Source: a virus. From it: 64,000 bases of DNA. The first letter of the stretch is position 1; every line of letters begins with the position of its first letter. Where the stretch lies: IMG/VR virus record IMGVR_UViG_3300034068_000286, positions 1-64,000 of that record; one strand, written 5' to 3'. This document shows positions 40,544 to 48,376 of the stretch, piece after piece. Below the pieces are notes generated by a model. It worked only from the letters and a program-made list of their open reading frames with translations, was not told where the DNA came from and did no database searches. Made by a program: the position numbers and the translations under genes.

Positions 40544-41302
40544 TTATCGAATGTTAGTATTGTTGTTCAATGGATTGGCCGTTTGTGTGCCAGTTCCAAC
40601 ATTGATAGCTTGGTTAGTAGCCTGAATGCCTTGCGCTAGTGAGTAAATAGCGTGGTACAACTGGCCATACTGTTGCTGTTGCTGAGTTTGTTGTTGCATC
40701 TGATTGATGTTATTAGTTGTAGTAACTTCAACACCACGAGTACGCTCGGCATTATCAAAGCGATTCTGCAAAGCAATAACTGCGGCATTAGCATCAGATA
40801 GTTGACGATTCAACATTGCTTCGTATTGTGATGTAATCAATGCACGAGTTTTGTCACCGTCATCATAAACTGCACGTTGTGTTTCATTAGCTGTTGTCAT
40901 CAAGTTAGTATTGATGGTGTTCAACTGTTGTGCAAGTACCATTGCATTTGCATTAACTGCTTCTCTTGTGCCGTCAATACGAGCTGCCAAACTGCCTGTG
41001 ACATTGTTCAATTGTGATGTGATAGCCGCTGATTGGTTAGCTTGACTGCCTTCCATTGCCGCTGTGCCAACTGCCACTGCTTTGTCAACTGCTCCAACGC
41101 TGGCCATCAAGTCCATGTTAGCTTGAACTTGCTCAGGTGGACTGCGTAAAACTGCTCCGCCTGCACCATCGTTGCCTAATAGATTGCCGTTGTTACGTAG
41201 TAATGATCCTAAAATCAAACCACCAATCAGGCCACCGCCTACGCCCATGCCACCGCCGCCAAGGATGTCGCCACCGCCTGTTACTGTAGATAAATCTGCC
41301 AT
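40544..41302 (-). CDS. Gly-rich and coiled-coil protein, 252 aa
   Basis: Residues 1-55 are Gly-rich and hydrophobic (GGGMGVGGGLIGGLILGSLL); the rest is a long Ala/Gln/Asn-rich coiled coil including a poly-Gln run (QMQQQTQQQQQ). SD TAGGAG. Virion-associated or scaffold-like role is possible; similar proteins occur in T4-like aquatic phages. Ended by a strong terminator. Confidence 0.6.
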   Translation of the reverse strand: MADLSTVTGGGDILGGGGMGVGGGLIGGLILGSLLRNNGNLLGNDGAGGAVLRSPPEQVQANMDLMASVGAVDKAVAVGTAAMEGSQANQSAAITSQLNNVTGSLAARIDGTREAVNANAMVLAQQLNTINTNLMTTANETQRAVYDDGDKTRALITSQYEAMLNRQLSDANAAVIALQNRFDNAERTRGVEVTTTNNINQMQQQTQQQQQYGQLYHAIYSLAQGIQATNQAINVGTGTQTANPLNNNTNIR

Positions 41303-41323
41303 TTTTTAATTTCTCCTATTTAA

Positions 41324-41348
41324 ATATGAGACTTAGAAGTTCTCATAT
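41324..41348. repeat. Inverted repeat upstream of the Gly-rich gene
   Basis: ATATGAGA and TCTCATAT form an 8-bp stem with a 9-nt loop just upstream of the SD of the gene at 41302; no T-run, so a leader hairpin or operator is more likely than a terminator. Confidence 0.5.
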
Positions 41349-41418
41349 CTACTTAGGGGGAAATCTTAATAGTAATGGTAGCTTTTAGTATTACGGTATA
41401 CTCCAGTACTAGAAAAAG

Positions 41419-42123
41419 TTATGCTCGCAATCCAAATTCTGAACCAGACAATGCCAATTGTGTTCTGTTGCGTACCTTGTATGCTTTTAGGATTGCGCTG
41501 ATATGGACCTTGACTGTACTTTCACTTATGTTTAATATTTGTGCTATCTTTTTATTACTCAATCCGCGTTTACACACTAGGTCAAAAATTTCGGTTTGTC
41601 TATTTGTCAATGCAATTTCATCTTTGGCATTTTTTGTTTTTATTACAGCGCCTGGTAACTGATCTAAAATATGTTTAGGCCAATATGATATTTGATTAAC
41701 CAGCATTGTCAGGCCCTGAGTCATTTCACTTATTCCAAATGATTCAGCCGATGGCACTATTCCTACCAATGACGTTCGTTTTAAATCCCTTATCACCGCA
41801 TATGGTGTTTCCTTATCTATACTAACGCCAATGGGAATCGTTCTTCCTGGTGTGGTAAATTTGATAAGTGTTTCAAGCATTGACACAAATTCAAAAATAG
41901 TAGTACCCTCTTGCACAAGCATACCAATATGAAATATAATTTGAGATGGCTCTGAACTTAACACATCACTGAGATCCTTCCAGTGACCACAAAACTTGGT
42001 TTTAAATACAGCATCTTCTCTTGTTAGTAGTGCCAGAGTTGTTGCTGGTATTTGTGTTTCCCAGTCTTTACGAAAATAAACACTTACTGGTTTATGATTT
42101 AAATTTGGTATTACGTTTGACAT
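41419..42123 (-). CDS. LuxR/NarL-type regulator with degenerate receiver
   Basis: 234 residues. The C-terminal ~65 residues are a GerE-type HTH: LTNRQTEIFDLVCKRGLSNK then KIAQILNISESTVKVHISAI. The N-terminal ~150 residues follow a receiver-like fold (SQIIFHIGMLVQEGTTIFEF, RTSLVGIVPSA) but lack the phospho-accepting Asp, so activity is probably not phosphorylation dependent. Possible regulator of phage late/structural genes or host genes. The 11-mer TACTCCAGTAC occurs on both sides of the gene. Confidence 0.85.
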   Translation of the reverse strand: MSNVIPNLNHKPVSVYFRKDWETQIPATTLALLTREDAVFKTKFCGHWKDLSDVLSSEPSQIIFHIGMLVQEGTTIFEFVSMLETLIKFTTPGRTIPIGVSIDKETPYAVIRDLKRTSLVGIVPSAESFGISEMTQGLTMLVNQISYWPKHILDQLPGAVIKTKNAKDEIALTNRQTEIFDLVCKRGLSNKKIAQILNISESTVKVHISAILKAYKVRNRTQLALSGSEFGLRA

Positions 42124-42181
42124 TGTTATGCTTTCTTGTACCAATACTTAAAAGCATATAAGCATAATAGTGGTAAGCAAT

Positions 42182-42205
42182 AGTACTAGATAGTACTCCA
42201 GTACG
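42182..42205. promoter_or_regulatory. Candidate operator upstream of the LuxR-type gene
   Basis: AGTACTAGATAGTACTCCAGTAC contains three GTAC/AGTACT half-sites in inverted and direct arrangement. The sub-sequence TACTCCAGTAC recurs at 41399-41409, just beyond the 3' end of the same gene. Confidence 0.4.
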
Positions 42206-42224
42206 ATATGATCAGCCATAAAAA

Positions 42225-42242
42225 ACGCACCCTAGGTGCGTT
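42225..42242 (-). terminator. Rho-independent terminator
   Basis: AACGCACC/GGGTGCGTT stem on the minus strand followed by T6, placed 20 nt after the stop of the 74-residue gene. Confidence 0.75.
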
Positions 42243-42262
42243 GTAATTTAAGAAAGACTAGA

Positions 42263-42487
42263 TCAACCCCAGTCTTTTTTATCGCCGTTGGCTTCGTTAT
42301 CACGATAGCCTGCGGTGTAAGCCGCAAGCTCTGCCGGCGTCATTTGATCCATGTCAACACGACGGCTTCTATGAGTGTCACCTGCAAAGTAATGAGGCCA
42401 GTAATCACGACCATAATATGAATCGGCTGTACCGCGATCGTAAGGGCCACCATGACGTTGATCGTAAGTTGTAGTTTCTTTAATCAT
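42263..42487 (-). CDS. Small hypothetical protein, 74 aa
   Basis: Start at 42487 with AAGGAGAAACAA. Gly/Tyr/Asp-rich (TTTYDQRHGGPYDRGTADSY; GRDYWPHYFAGD). MTPAELAAYTAGYRD near the end. Not recognised. Confidence 0.65.
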   Translation of the reverse strand: MIKETTTYDQRHGGPYDRGTADSYYGRDYWPHYFAGDTHRSRRVDMDQMTPAELAAYTAGYRDNEANGDKKDWG

Positions 42488-42497
42488 TTGTTTCTCC

Positions 42498-42695
42498 TTA
42501 AACAGTTGACACTTGTGGATGGAATTCAATACGGAAACCTAACCTAGTAGGATAGAGTTCGTATTGTAGTTCTCGGACTTCACGCTTCATTTCAGCTGAG
42601 TCACGATGTTGCCAAACAGAGGTACTAAAAAGTCTTTCGCCAGTTTTAGTACGCCTGTCTGTTTTGTAGATGTACATGGTATGAATCTGTTTCAT
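42498..42695 (-). CDS. Small hypothetical protein, 65 aa
   Basis: Start at 42695 (MKQIHTMYIYKTDRRTKTGE) with AAGGAG. Beta then helix. It overlaps the end of no gene but lies 10 nt below the GIY-YIG gene. A CTAAATA octamer at 42714-42720 lies upstream. Not recognised. Confidence 0.65.
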   Translation of the reverse strand: MKQIHTMYIYKTDRRTKTGERLFSTSVWQHRDSAEMKREVRELQYELYPTRLGFRIEFHPQVSTV

Positions 42696-42705
42696 AATCA
42701 TCTCC

Positions 42706-43032
42706 TTATAGTGTATTTAGAGTGGGCTTCAATAATGCAGTCAGTTCACGCTCACGAGCATGAGCCGCTGTCTTGCCACGCACCACTTCCAACAAGTAAG
42801 GAGTGAAACCTTCACGTCCATATGTACGAAGTGCTTCGCACAGGTTCCAGTTCTTGCTTTCTGTATTGGCACGGCTCAAATGACGGTTAAAACGTCCACG
42901 CACAGAGCTCAATGCAGAGCCATCAACTACAGTGATACCAATGTAGCTGTCACCTGTAACTTCGCAAAACAATTCGTAAATTGCGTGGTTACGGTCTGTA
43001 CGTCTTTTGCGGGATACTGTTTTGCTGTTCAT
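42706..43032 (-). CDS. GIY-YIG endonuclease, predicted leaderless
   Basis: 108 residues. HAIYELFCEVTGDSYIGITV is the GIY-YIG strand pair (IYE...YIG), RGRFNRHLSRA carries the catalytic Arg, and ARERELTALLKP the Glu. Compact, like phage segment or homing-type nucleases. The ATG at 43032 lies 6 nt after the -10 with no SD. Next to a 10-bp tandem repeat array. Confidence 0.8.
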   Translation of the reverse strand: MNSKTVSRKRRTDRNHAIYELFCEVTGDSYIGITVVDGSALSSVRGRFNRHLSRANTESKNWNLCEALRTYGREGFTPYLLEVVRGKTAAHARERELTALLKPTLNTL

Positions 43033-43038
43033 GTGTTT

Positions 43039-43067
43039 ATTATAACGCACTTTGAGCCAGACGTCAA
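43039..43067 (-). promoter_or_regulatory. Sigma70 promoter giving a leaderless transcript
   Basis: TTGACG (43062-43067), 17-bp spacer, TATAAT (43039-43044), minus strand; AAACAC then ATG. Preceded by AAAACGGT as at 35501 and 53831. Confidence 0.8.
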
Positions 43068-43107
43068 CCGTTTTCTGGGCTTTTGAGCCAGATTTCTGAG
43101 CCTATTT

Positions 43108-43127
43108 TTGTTGTATTTTAGCAACAA
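43108..43127. repeat. Small AT-rich hairpin (TTGTTG/CAACAA)
   Basis: Six-bp inverted repeat with an 8-nt loop, related to hairpins at 34544, 34892, 53845 and 54217 in this window. Confidence 0.5.
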
Positions 43128-43153
43128 ACTAGATTATCGATAATATTATATGG

Positions 43154-43223
43154 AATTATTATCAATTATTATCAATTATTATCAATTATTATCAATTATT
43201 ATCAATTATTATCAATTATTATC
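43154..43223. repeat. 10-bp tandem repeat array (ATTATTATCA)
   Basis: About seven copies of a 10-bp unit in register, nearly perfect, ending in the stop codon of the amidinotransferase gene and bounded on both sides by GATTATCGATAAT-like sequence (43132-43144 and 43217-43229). Ten bp equals one helical turn, so bound proteins would lie on one face. No ORF of interest in it. Confidence 0.9.
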
Positions 43224-44280
43224 GATTATCGGGGAAATAATCTTCCATTGTACCTTCTCTGTGTAAATCAGTAGTGATACAATGTAATCCACCATCCCAG
43301 AAATAACGATGTCTAAAATTGCAAATATGTGGAGTAATATTATATCTACCGAATGCATCAAATACTGTTTTATTATATCCATTAACGATTACATTATGTT
43401 TGTCAATAACCAGCATATTAACATCAAACACACTTTCTTCAACATAACCTACCCAATGACTCATCCACTTCTCAACGTAGCTGGTAAAGTCATCATTTAG
43501 TTCTTGTCCAGGAACCCACCACTTGCCTTCATTTTTGTATTTCATTTGAAGGAACGGATCTACTTTATTCATCTCACCAGTTAGTGCAACTACCTCCCAG
43601 CCAGGAAATGTTTTCCCATATTGTAAAGGTTCTTGATTAGATATTATCAATCCTGGTACCACAGGACAAAATGTACCATCAGTGTGTCCCTGAGTATCTA
43701 TATTGTGAACACGATAATCGGGCAATTTGTCTTGTAATTCGTTTGATACTCTTGCCAGATCTTCAGCGGTGTTGTTGAATTCGAATCTACCCGGCGTCCC
43801 AACTATTAAGTCTCGACCAATACGACTAATCATTGCGGCATTTAAAAAATGCCATGTATCCAACTTAGGTTCACTTGAACCATAATCTGGCCCTCGTTCT
43901 GTAGTATTGCCCTGAGCTTGTACTAAATCTACTATGGGTTCATTGGTTGCAGGTACGCCTCGCCAGTAAAACTTATCGCCTAACATGGCACAGTAATCTC
44001 TAGGTTGCATTTCACTTGGTCGCGGAATAAATGTATTGGTTTCAATACCTCGTTGTGATTCTGCAATCCGTTCGGTCATGTCAGGTCTAACTGTTTGCAC
44101 ACCAAAACTATGTAATAGATTAATTAGTTTTTGATAGTCTTCTTCAGTTTCTTCTGCTATTTGATAAAATACCTTGCGAACCTTTTCGTTCTTGATATAA
44201 TCATAAAGTTCTGGGGGATACGATTTTCCCACTGCACAGACTTTGAGTCTGTCCCAATGTTGATAAACTGAATATGTCAT
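43219..44280 (-). CDS. Amidinotransferase-like protein
   Basis: 353 residues from the ATG at 44280. The pentein fold of glycine/inosamine amidinotransferases is indicated by NTFIPRPSEMQPRDYCAMLG, IDTQGHTDGTFCPV (His/Asp), and DGGLHCITTDLHREG, where Cys is the catalytic nucleophile. These enzymes move an amidino group from arginine to an amine; arginine deiminase relatives are an alternative. It ends in the tandem repeat and overlaps the DUF6614-like gene by 4 nt. Confidence 0.85.
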   Translation of the reverse strand: MTYSVYQHWDRLKVCAVGKSYPPELYDYIKNEKVRKVFYQIAEETEEDYQKLINLLHSFGVQTVRPDMTERIAESQRGIETNTFIPRPSEMQPRDYCAMLGDKFYWRGVPATNEPIVDLVQAQGNTTERGPDYGSSEPKLDTWHFLNAAMISRIGRDLIVGTPGRFEFNNTAEDLARVSNELQDKLPDYRVHNIDTQGHTDGTFCPVVPGLIISNQEPLQYGKTFPGWEVVALTGEMNKVDPFLQMKYKNEGKWWVPGQELNDDFTSYVEKWMSHWVGYVEESVFDVNMLVIDKHNVIVNGYNKTVFDAFGRYNITPHICNFRHRYFWDGGLHCITTDLHREGTMEDYFPDNR

Positions 44281-44609
44281 AGTGCGTCTGGCCAATCTCT
44301 AAAAAGTGCATGTTGTATATTGCCGCTTACAAACTGATTGAAACTCTTGTGCTTGACTTCCAATTCACCTTCTAGCGGTGCTACTCGTTGGAATGCAGTA
44401 TCCATTTGAGCCATGCCTGTAAACTCCATCATGACGTGCCATTCGGGCATGTCTGCGATGCTACGAAATCCCATCTTACATCTAGTAATACGATATGATT
44501 CCATTTTCTTTTCTGCAACAAGATGATCTAAAAAAGACTTCATGTTGTTGACCCATTCAAGGTCTGGTATGTTTTCTGTTTTGTCACACCATATGTGGTA
44601 AATGTCCAT
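44277..44609 (-). CDS. DUF6614-like small protein
   Basis: 110 residues. MDIYHIWCDKTENIPDLEWV and YRITRCKMGFRSI fit a small ferredoxin-like dimeric fold family (DUF6614). Overlaps the GNAT-like gene by 26 nt and the amidinotransferase by 4 nt, so tightly linked with them. Function unknown. Confidence 0.6.
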   Translation of the reverse strand: MDIYHIWCDKTENIPDLEWVNNMKSFLDHLVAEKKMESYRITRCKMGFRSIADMPEWHVMMEFTGMAQMDTAFQRVAPLEGELEVKHKSFNQFVSGNIQHALFRDWPDAL

Positions 44610-45033
44610 TAAAAGGTCCTAATAGTTCAAAGCCCTGCATACTCAGCATGTAGGGTTCTACTGATTCAAAATACATAAATTCATAGCCTCGATCTCTGTA
44701 CAAGGCACATTCATTTTCTAAACTCCGTAAACCTATTCTTAACTTGGGATTACTATAGTCCCAGGCATGATGATCTATAACAATACTTTTGCTGTCCCAA
44801 ATACGATACATGCTCCAGGCTATCAATTTGTTTTGATCGTAATAACCAAGCACTTCAGTCCCTGGTATTGTGAATCGGCCAGGTACTAGTGGCATGACAC
44901 TTTTAAAGTTTTTATATAAACAATATGTTTCATATACCTGGTTTATTTCATCAATTGGTACAGGATTTAGCAAGTGTGCATCTAGTATAATATTGTATGT
45001 GGTTTTTGTTAAATCTAAGCGTCCAAATTTCAT
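44584..45033 (-). CDS. GNAT-like acyltransferase
   Basis: 149 residues. VLGYYDQNKLIAWSMYRIWD and DYSNPKLRIGLRSLENECAL then YRDRGYEFMYF follow the GNAT strand/helix order, though the pyrophosphate-binding loop is not canonical. A perfect TATAAATA late promoter ends 5 nt before the ATG. Part of the amidinotransferase cassette. Confidence 0.6.
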   Translation of the reverse strand: MKFGRLDLTKTTYNIILDAHLLNPVPIDEINQVYETYCLYKNFKSVMPLVPGRFTIPGTEVLGYYDQNKLIAWSMYRIWDSKSIVIDHHAWDYSNPKLRIGLRSLENECALYRDRGYEFMYFESVEPYMLSMQGFELLGPFNGHLPHMV

Positions 45034-45037
45034 GCGT

Positions 45038-45529
45038 CTATTTATATCGCCATGAAACTACTGAATCTAAATCTTCTTTAGTCCAAGAATTATAGTAACC
45101 TTTTTCACGTAGTTGGTCACTTGCGTTGTTTAGCTTATCTAGCTTCTGAATAATCAGCAACCCACAATGGCCAAAGTTCATACACACACCATTGATGTAT
45201 TCAGGTGTCCATGGATGATCTTCTAATATAACATAGTTTGCTGGAATTAACGTCTTGTTCATTCCTTCAACATATTCTTGAAGTTCAACTGGATTAATGT
45301 TATTGTGGTCAAAGCATACCACTACCACCTCTTTAGAAGCTAACAAGTCAACTGATTCATGTACCGCTTGTGTTAACTCTGCAATATCAGCAAATTTAAT
45401 ACTGATATTGTTGTTGACTCTGGCTTGTCTAGCATACGGACAAGGAGCCCAGTCACCTAACTTAGGATTTGGCGATTCAATAAACTCGGTCATCCATTTT
45501 GTTAGTTTTGCTATAATATCATTATGCAT
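45038..45529 (-). CDS. Conserved hypothetical protein, 163 aa
   Basis: PNPKLGDWAPCPYARQARVN and NGVCMNFGHCGLLIIQKLDK are compact Cys-containing blocks; the middle is alpha/beta (VVVCFDHNNINPVELQEYVE). It overlaps the radical SAM gene by 8 nt. I do not recognise an enzyme family; its position suggests a role with the radical SAM enzyme. Confidence 0.65.
   Translation of the reverse strand: MHNDIIAKLTKWMTEFIESPNPKLGDWAPCPYARQARVNNNISIKFADIAELTQAVHESVDLLASKEVVVVCFDHNNINPVELQEYVEGMNKTLIPANYVILEDHPWTPEYINGVCMNFGHCGLLIIQKLDKLNNASDQLREKGYYNSWTKEDLDSVVSWRYK
45039..45046 (-). promoter_or_regulatory. Perfect T4-type late promoter TATAAATA
   Basis: On the minus strand; 5 nt (GACGC) separate it from the ATG of the GNAT-like gene, so the transcript would begin at or very near the start codon. 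Confidence 0.65.
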
Positions 45530-47015
45530 TGTTTAAATGTTTACCTGTGATCAAATTATAATTATAACTGGCTCGTGCCATTGAGTTTTCTACAGACTTC
45601 TCATTGAGATTGGTCTGATTAAATGGCATATTTTCTACAATATATTCTGGTATGTCATGAAACCAAGCACTTGCAACTTCCCAGCCGCCAATTTTTATAT
45701 GATGTCTAGCAGACTCAATGCATTTGTTAGAAATTTCTTGTGCCTTATTTGCAGTCATTCCAGAGGTATGCACCCAATCCAATGACCGTGTGTTGTATGC
45801 TAATTCTTTAGTGGTATACCCATAAGATTTTGGGTCCTTTTCAAACAAGCTGTATGGAACTTCACCCTTTGCTGTTCGGTGCATTCCAAGTGCATTGAAA
45901 TTCCAACTTCTGAATAGACGATTCTTGTTTTCAATTAAGTAATCACTCCATTTATAAATTTCTTCTTCAGTGTCACCTGGTAGTCCAGCAATCAAACTGG
46001 CATGCATTTTAACACCATTCTCATTGAGAGTTTGTGCAATTTCAAGCACCCGGTCAACTGCGATGCCTTTTCCGACTATCTGTCTAGATTCTTTTCGCAT
46101 AGATTCAAGGCCAATAAATCCACCCTTAATACCCAAGTCAAGTAACATAGAAAGCATGTTGGGTTTGGTAATAATTAGTTCAGGCCTAATATAACCCACA
46201 AATTCAAAATTTGATAATTTAGCAATTTCAATTGCTCGTTTAACTATATCTAGTTTTTCGTAGCTGTCGTTAAATGTGTCATCAGATATCATGTATCGGT
46301 AGGTACCAAACAATTCATAATTTCTTTTAAGTTCGCGACCAATGCTTTCTGCTGTTCGTATATAATCGTATGACTTTTTACCCAGGAATGGATGTGTGCA
46401 AAATGCACATTTAAAAATACATCCCCTGCTTATTTCAATAGGTAAAGGTTGATGAGATAAGAATCCATCTTCTTCCTTAAAGACTGTTTCAATTTCGTCT
46501 ACATTTATTACTGGATAATCTCTGTCAGCTGATACTATTTTAATTTCGCCTGAATTGGGACCTGGAATACCGTGTGCATCTGTTATATAAATCAAATCTG
46601 ACGTTTTTCCGTAGAGATAATCAACAAGCTTGACAAATGCAATATCACTAAACCCACTAACAAACCAGTCGCAATAGTTATATAACAATGCCGGTGGGGT
46701 AGTACTAGTGCCTCCAACCACAATTGTTATATCTGGAAAGAGTCTCCTAAATCTTCTAAAAAAAGAAAGATCCTGTGCCCACTTATTGGTTGGGAAATGA
46801 TACCAGGCAGCACTGATACCTAATATTTTTGTTTCCGTTGTAACAAGTGTTGACAGCAGTTCAATCATTTGATCCTGATTAAGTGCCCATGCGTAGTCAA
46901 TGATTTTTAGCGAATATCCTGCATTTTCAAATGCTGTTCTTAATCTAAAAGAGCCAATTGCTCTACCTACTCGATCAAACGTGATACCACCAATCAGTAT
47001 TACGTTATAACCCAT
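45522..47015 (-). CDS. B12-binding-type radical SAM enzyme
   Basis: 497 residues. The N-terminal ~180 residues form a cobalamin-binding-like Rossmann domain (IIDYAWALNQDQMIELL, ITIVVGGTSTTPPAL), and EISRGCIFKCAFC is the CxxxCxxC motif for the 4Fe-4S cluster at residue ~205. GLESMRKESRQI and SLIAGLPGDTEEEI are further radical SAM blocks. No DxHxxG is seen, so B12 may not be bound. Probable C-H functionalisation; substrate unknown. Linked to the amidinotransferase cassette. Confidence 0.92.
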   Translation of the reverse strand: MGYNVILIGGITFDRVGRAIGSFRLRTAFENAGYSLKIIDYAWALNQDQMIELLSTLVTTETKILGISAAWYHFPTNKWAQDLSFFRRFRRLFPDITIVVGGTSTTPPALLYNYCDWFVSGFSDIAFVKLVDYLYGKTSDLIYITDAHGIPGPNSGEIKIVSADRDYPVINVDEIETVFKEEDGFLSHQPLPIEISRGCIFKCAFCTHPFLGKKSYDYIRTAESIGRELKRNYELFGTYRYMISDDTFNDSYEKLDIVKRAIEIAKLSNFEFVGYIRPELIITKPNMLSMLLDLGIKGGFIGLESMRKESRQIVGKGIAVDRVLEIAQTLNENGVKMHASLIAGLPGDTEEEIYKWSDYLIENKNRLFRSWNFNALGMHRTAKGEVPYSLFEKDPKSYGYTTKELAYNTRSLDWVHTSGMTANKAQEISNKCIESARHHIKIGGWEVASAWFHDIPEYIVENMPFNQTNLNEKSVENSMARASYNYNLITGKHLNNA

Positions 47016-47305
47016 TATCGTCCATAGCCGCGTCGATATGCTTCTGCTTCTCGCTTGCGTTGTTCTTCGTAGTGGCGCTGACGTGTACCACGTTCACATG
47101 CGGCTCTTTCGCTGTGCAGTTGATATTGAGTGCAGGTGCTGTTTACAATAATCACTTGCTCGTGTGTTACCACTCTGTGCTGTGGCTGTGCCATTGCATT
47201 GCCAATGATAAGTCCAGTGGTGCCTGCAAGTACTGCTGTACCTGTTCTACTTGCACAACCTGTTAGAGCCAAGGTCGCTACGATTGCAATTAAAAGTTTT
47301 TTCAT
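47015..47305 (-). CDS. Small lipoprotein
   Basis: 96 residues. Signal peptide MKKLLIAIVATLALTGC with lipobox LTGC (Cys17), then Gly/Ala-rich and basic/Glu-rich tail with Cys pairs. SD AAAGGAG and a GATAAATA octamer (47323-47330) precede it. Outer-membrane or periplasmic lipoprotein; may be a superinfection or envelope factor. Confidence 0.7.
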   Translation of the reverse strand: MKKLLIAIVATLALTGCASRTGTAVLAGTTGLIIGNAMAQPQHRVVTHEQVIIVNSTCTQYQLHSERAACERGTRQRHYEEQRKREAEAYRRGYGR

Positions 47306-47322
47306 TATAAACTCCTTTGAAA

Positions 47323-47330
47323 TATTTATC
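47323..47330 (-). promoter_or_regulatory. T4-type late promoter octamer
   Basis: GATAAATA on the minus strand, 17 nt before the lipoprotein ATG with AAAGGAG in between. Confidence 0.5.
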
Positions 47331-47718
47331 GACGCATTGTTGAAATTGCTATGGCTTCTTCATCGCTGAAAATAGGAACAGCATTTGACTTGTGCATAGT
47401 GCCAATACCTTTAACCTTGGTACCTGTGTACTGCGGTGATGCTCGGTATGTTCCGGCACCAGTTTCGCCTGTGTTACGAGATGGGATATGTGCAGACGTT
47501 CTACCTGCTGGTGCGCCAAGATTATACACCAACGGCTCAGCACTCATTGCTCGCCGGCGTTTACGTTCTTCTTGCTCTACGCCCTGACGCTTTAGTAAGT
47601 CATTCCAAGATTCTTCCAATTCTTCTGCCTTTCGTTTAGCTTCAGATGAGGCAAATTTCTTTTTGCCTCGCATCTTGCCTGTTGTACTAAGCCACGGACC
47701 TTCCATATGCATCGACAT
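47326..47718 (-). CDS. Conserved phage protein, 130 aa
   Basis: MEGPWLSTTGKMRGKKKFAS, a basic coiled middle and the C-terminal YTGTKVKGIGTMHKSNAVPI block, which recurs in many phages in small proteins of unknown function. SD AAAGG; driven by the consensus promoter at 47752. Confidence 0.7.
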   Translation of the reverse strand: MSMHMEGPWLSTTGKMRGKKKFASSEAKRKAEELEESWNDLLKRQGVEQEERKRRRAMSAEPLVYNLGAPAGRTSAHIPSRNTGETGAGTYRASPQYTGTKVKGIGTMHKSNAVPIFSDEEAIAISTMRR

Positions 47719-47751
47719 ATTAGCCTTTCAAAGTTGCTTGCTCATTGTGTT

Positions 47752-47780
47752 ATTATAGCGTATAATTAAGTACTTGTCAA
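47752..47780 (-). promoter_or_regulatory. Consensus sigma70 promoter
   Basis: TTGACA (47775-47780), 17-bp spacer, TATAAT (47752-47757) on the minus strand. A 5-codon ORF lies in the leader before the SD. Confidence 0.85.
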
Positions 47781-47818
47781 ATTTCTTGATAAGTATAGTT
47801 TTATCCTGAACCACTTTT

Positions 47819-48376
47819 ATGATCCACGATTCACAATATCCAGCTTTACTACTAAATGCTGACTTTCAACCGGTCCACATGCATCCTTTGAGTACTATCT
47901 CTTGGCAGGATGCAATTAAGTCTGTCTTTACGGACCGTGTAAATGTTGTAGCTGAATACGATATAGAGGTCCATAGTGCTACACGAAGCTGGAGACTACC
48001 CAGTGTAGTGGCCCTAAAAGACTATGTCAAGCGAGACCAAACTCCTACATTCAGTCGTTACAATGTTTATCTTAGAGACCAGTTCACTTGTCAATATTGT
48101 GGTGGCGAATTTGAAGCCAAGCACTTGACATTTGATCACGTTATCCCAAGAGCACATGGTGGTATCAGTTCGTGGCAAAATGTTGTTGCGGCATGTAGCC
48201 CTTGTAATCATCGCAAAGGGGCGAAGTTACCGCAGGAGGCTAAAATGTTTCCGTTAACAAAACCCGTGCCACCTAGTGCATGGGATTTGTATGCACGTGG
48301 TAAACGCAGGCCTCAAAGCAATCTCCATGAAACGTGGAGAGATTATTTGTACTGGGATATTGAGTTAGATGCTTAG
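47819..48376 (+). CDS. HNH endonuclease
   Basis: 185 residues, plus strand. FTCQYCGGEF and ACSPCNHRKGAKLP provide two CxxC zinc pairs, and LTFDHVIPRAHGGISSWQNV is the HNH core (DH...N). This zinc-ribbon HNH type is found in phages as restriction-like, homing or packaging-linked nucleases. Convergent with the 2OG oxygenase gene, overlapping by 4 nt. No clear promoter upstream on this strand. Confidence 0.88.
   Translation: MIHDSQYPALLLNADFQPVHMHPLSTISWQDAIKSVFTDRVNVVAEYDIEVHSATRSWRLPSVVALKDYVKRDQTPTFSRYNVYLRDQFTCQYCGGEFEAKHLTFDHVIPRAHGGISSWQNVVAACSPCNHRKGAKLPQEAKMFPLTKPVPPSAWDLYARGKRRPQSNLHETWRDYLYWDIELDA

Noticed and set aside
41324-41348. ATATGAGA inverted repeat as a terminator
   Set aside because: No U-run follows on either strand and it lies in the leader of a gene.
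43154-43223. Tandem repeat as a CRISPR array
   Set aside because: The 10-bp units are contiguous with no spacers, far shorter than CRISPR repeats, and no cas gene is present.
45522-47015. Cobalamin dependence of the radical SAM protein
   Set aside because: The N-terminal domain has the fold pattern, but the DxHxxG cobalamin motif is not visible, so B12 binding is not claimed.
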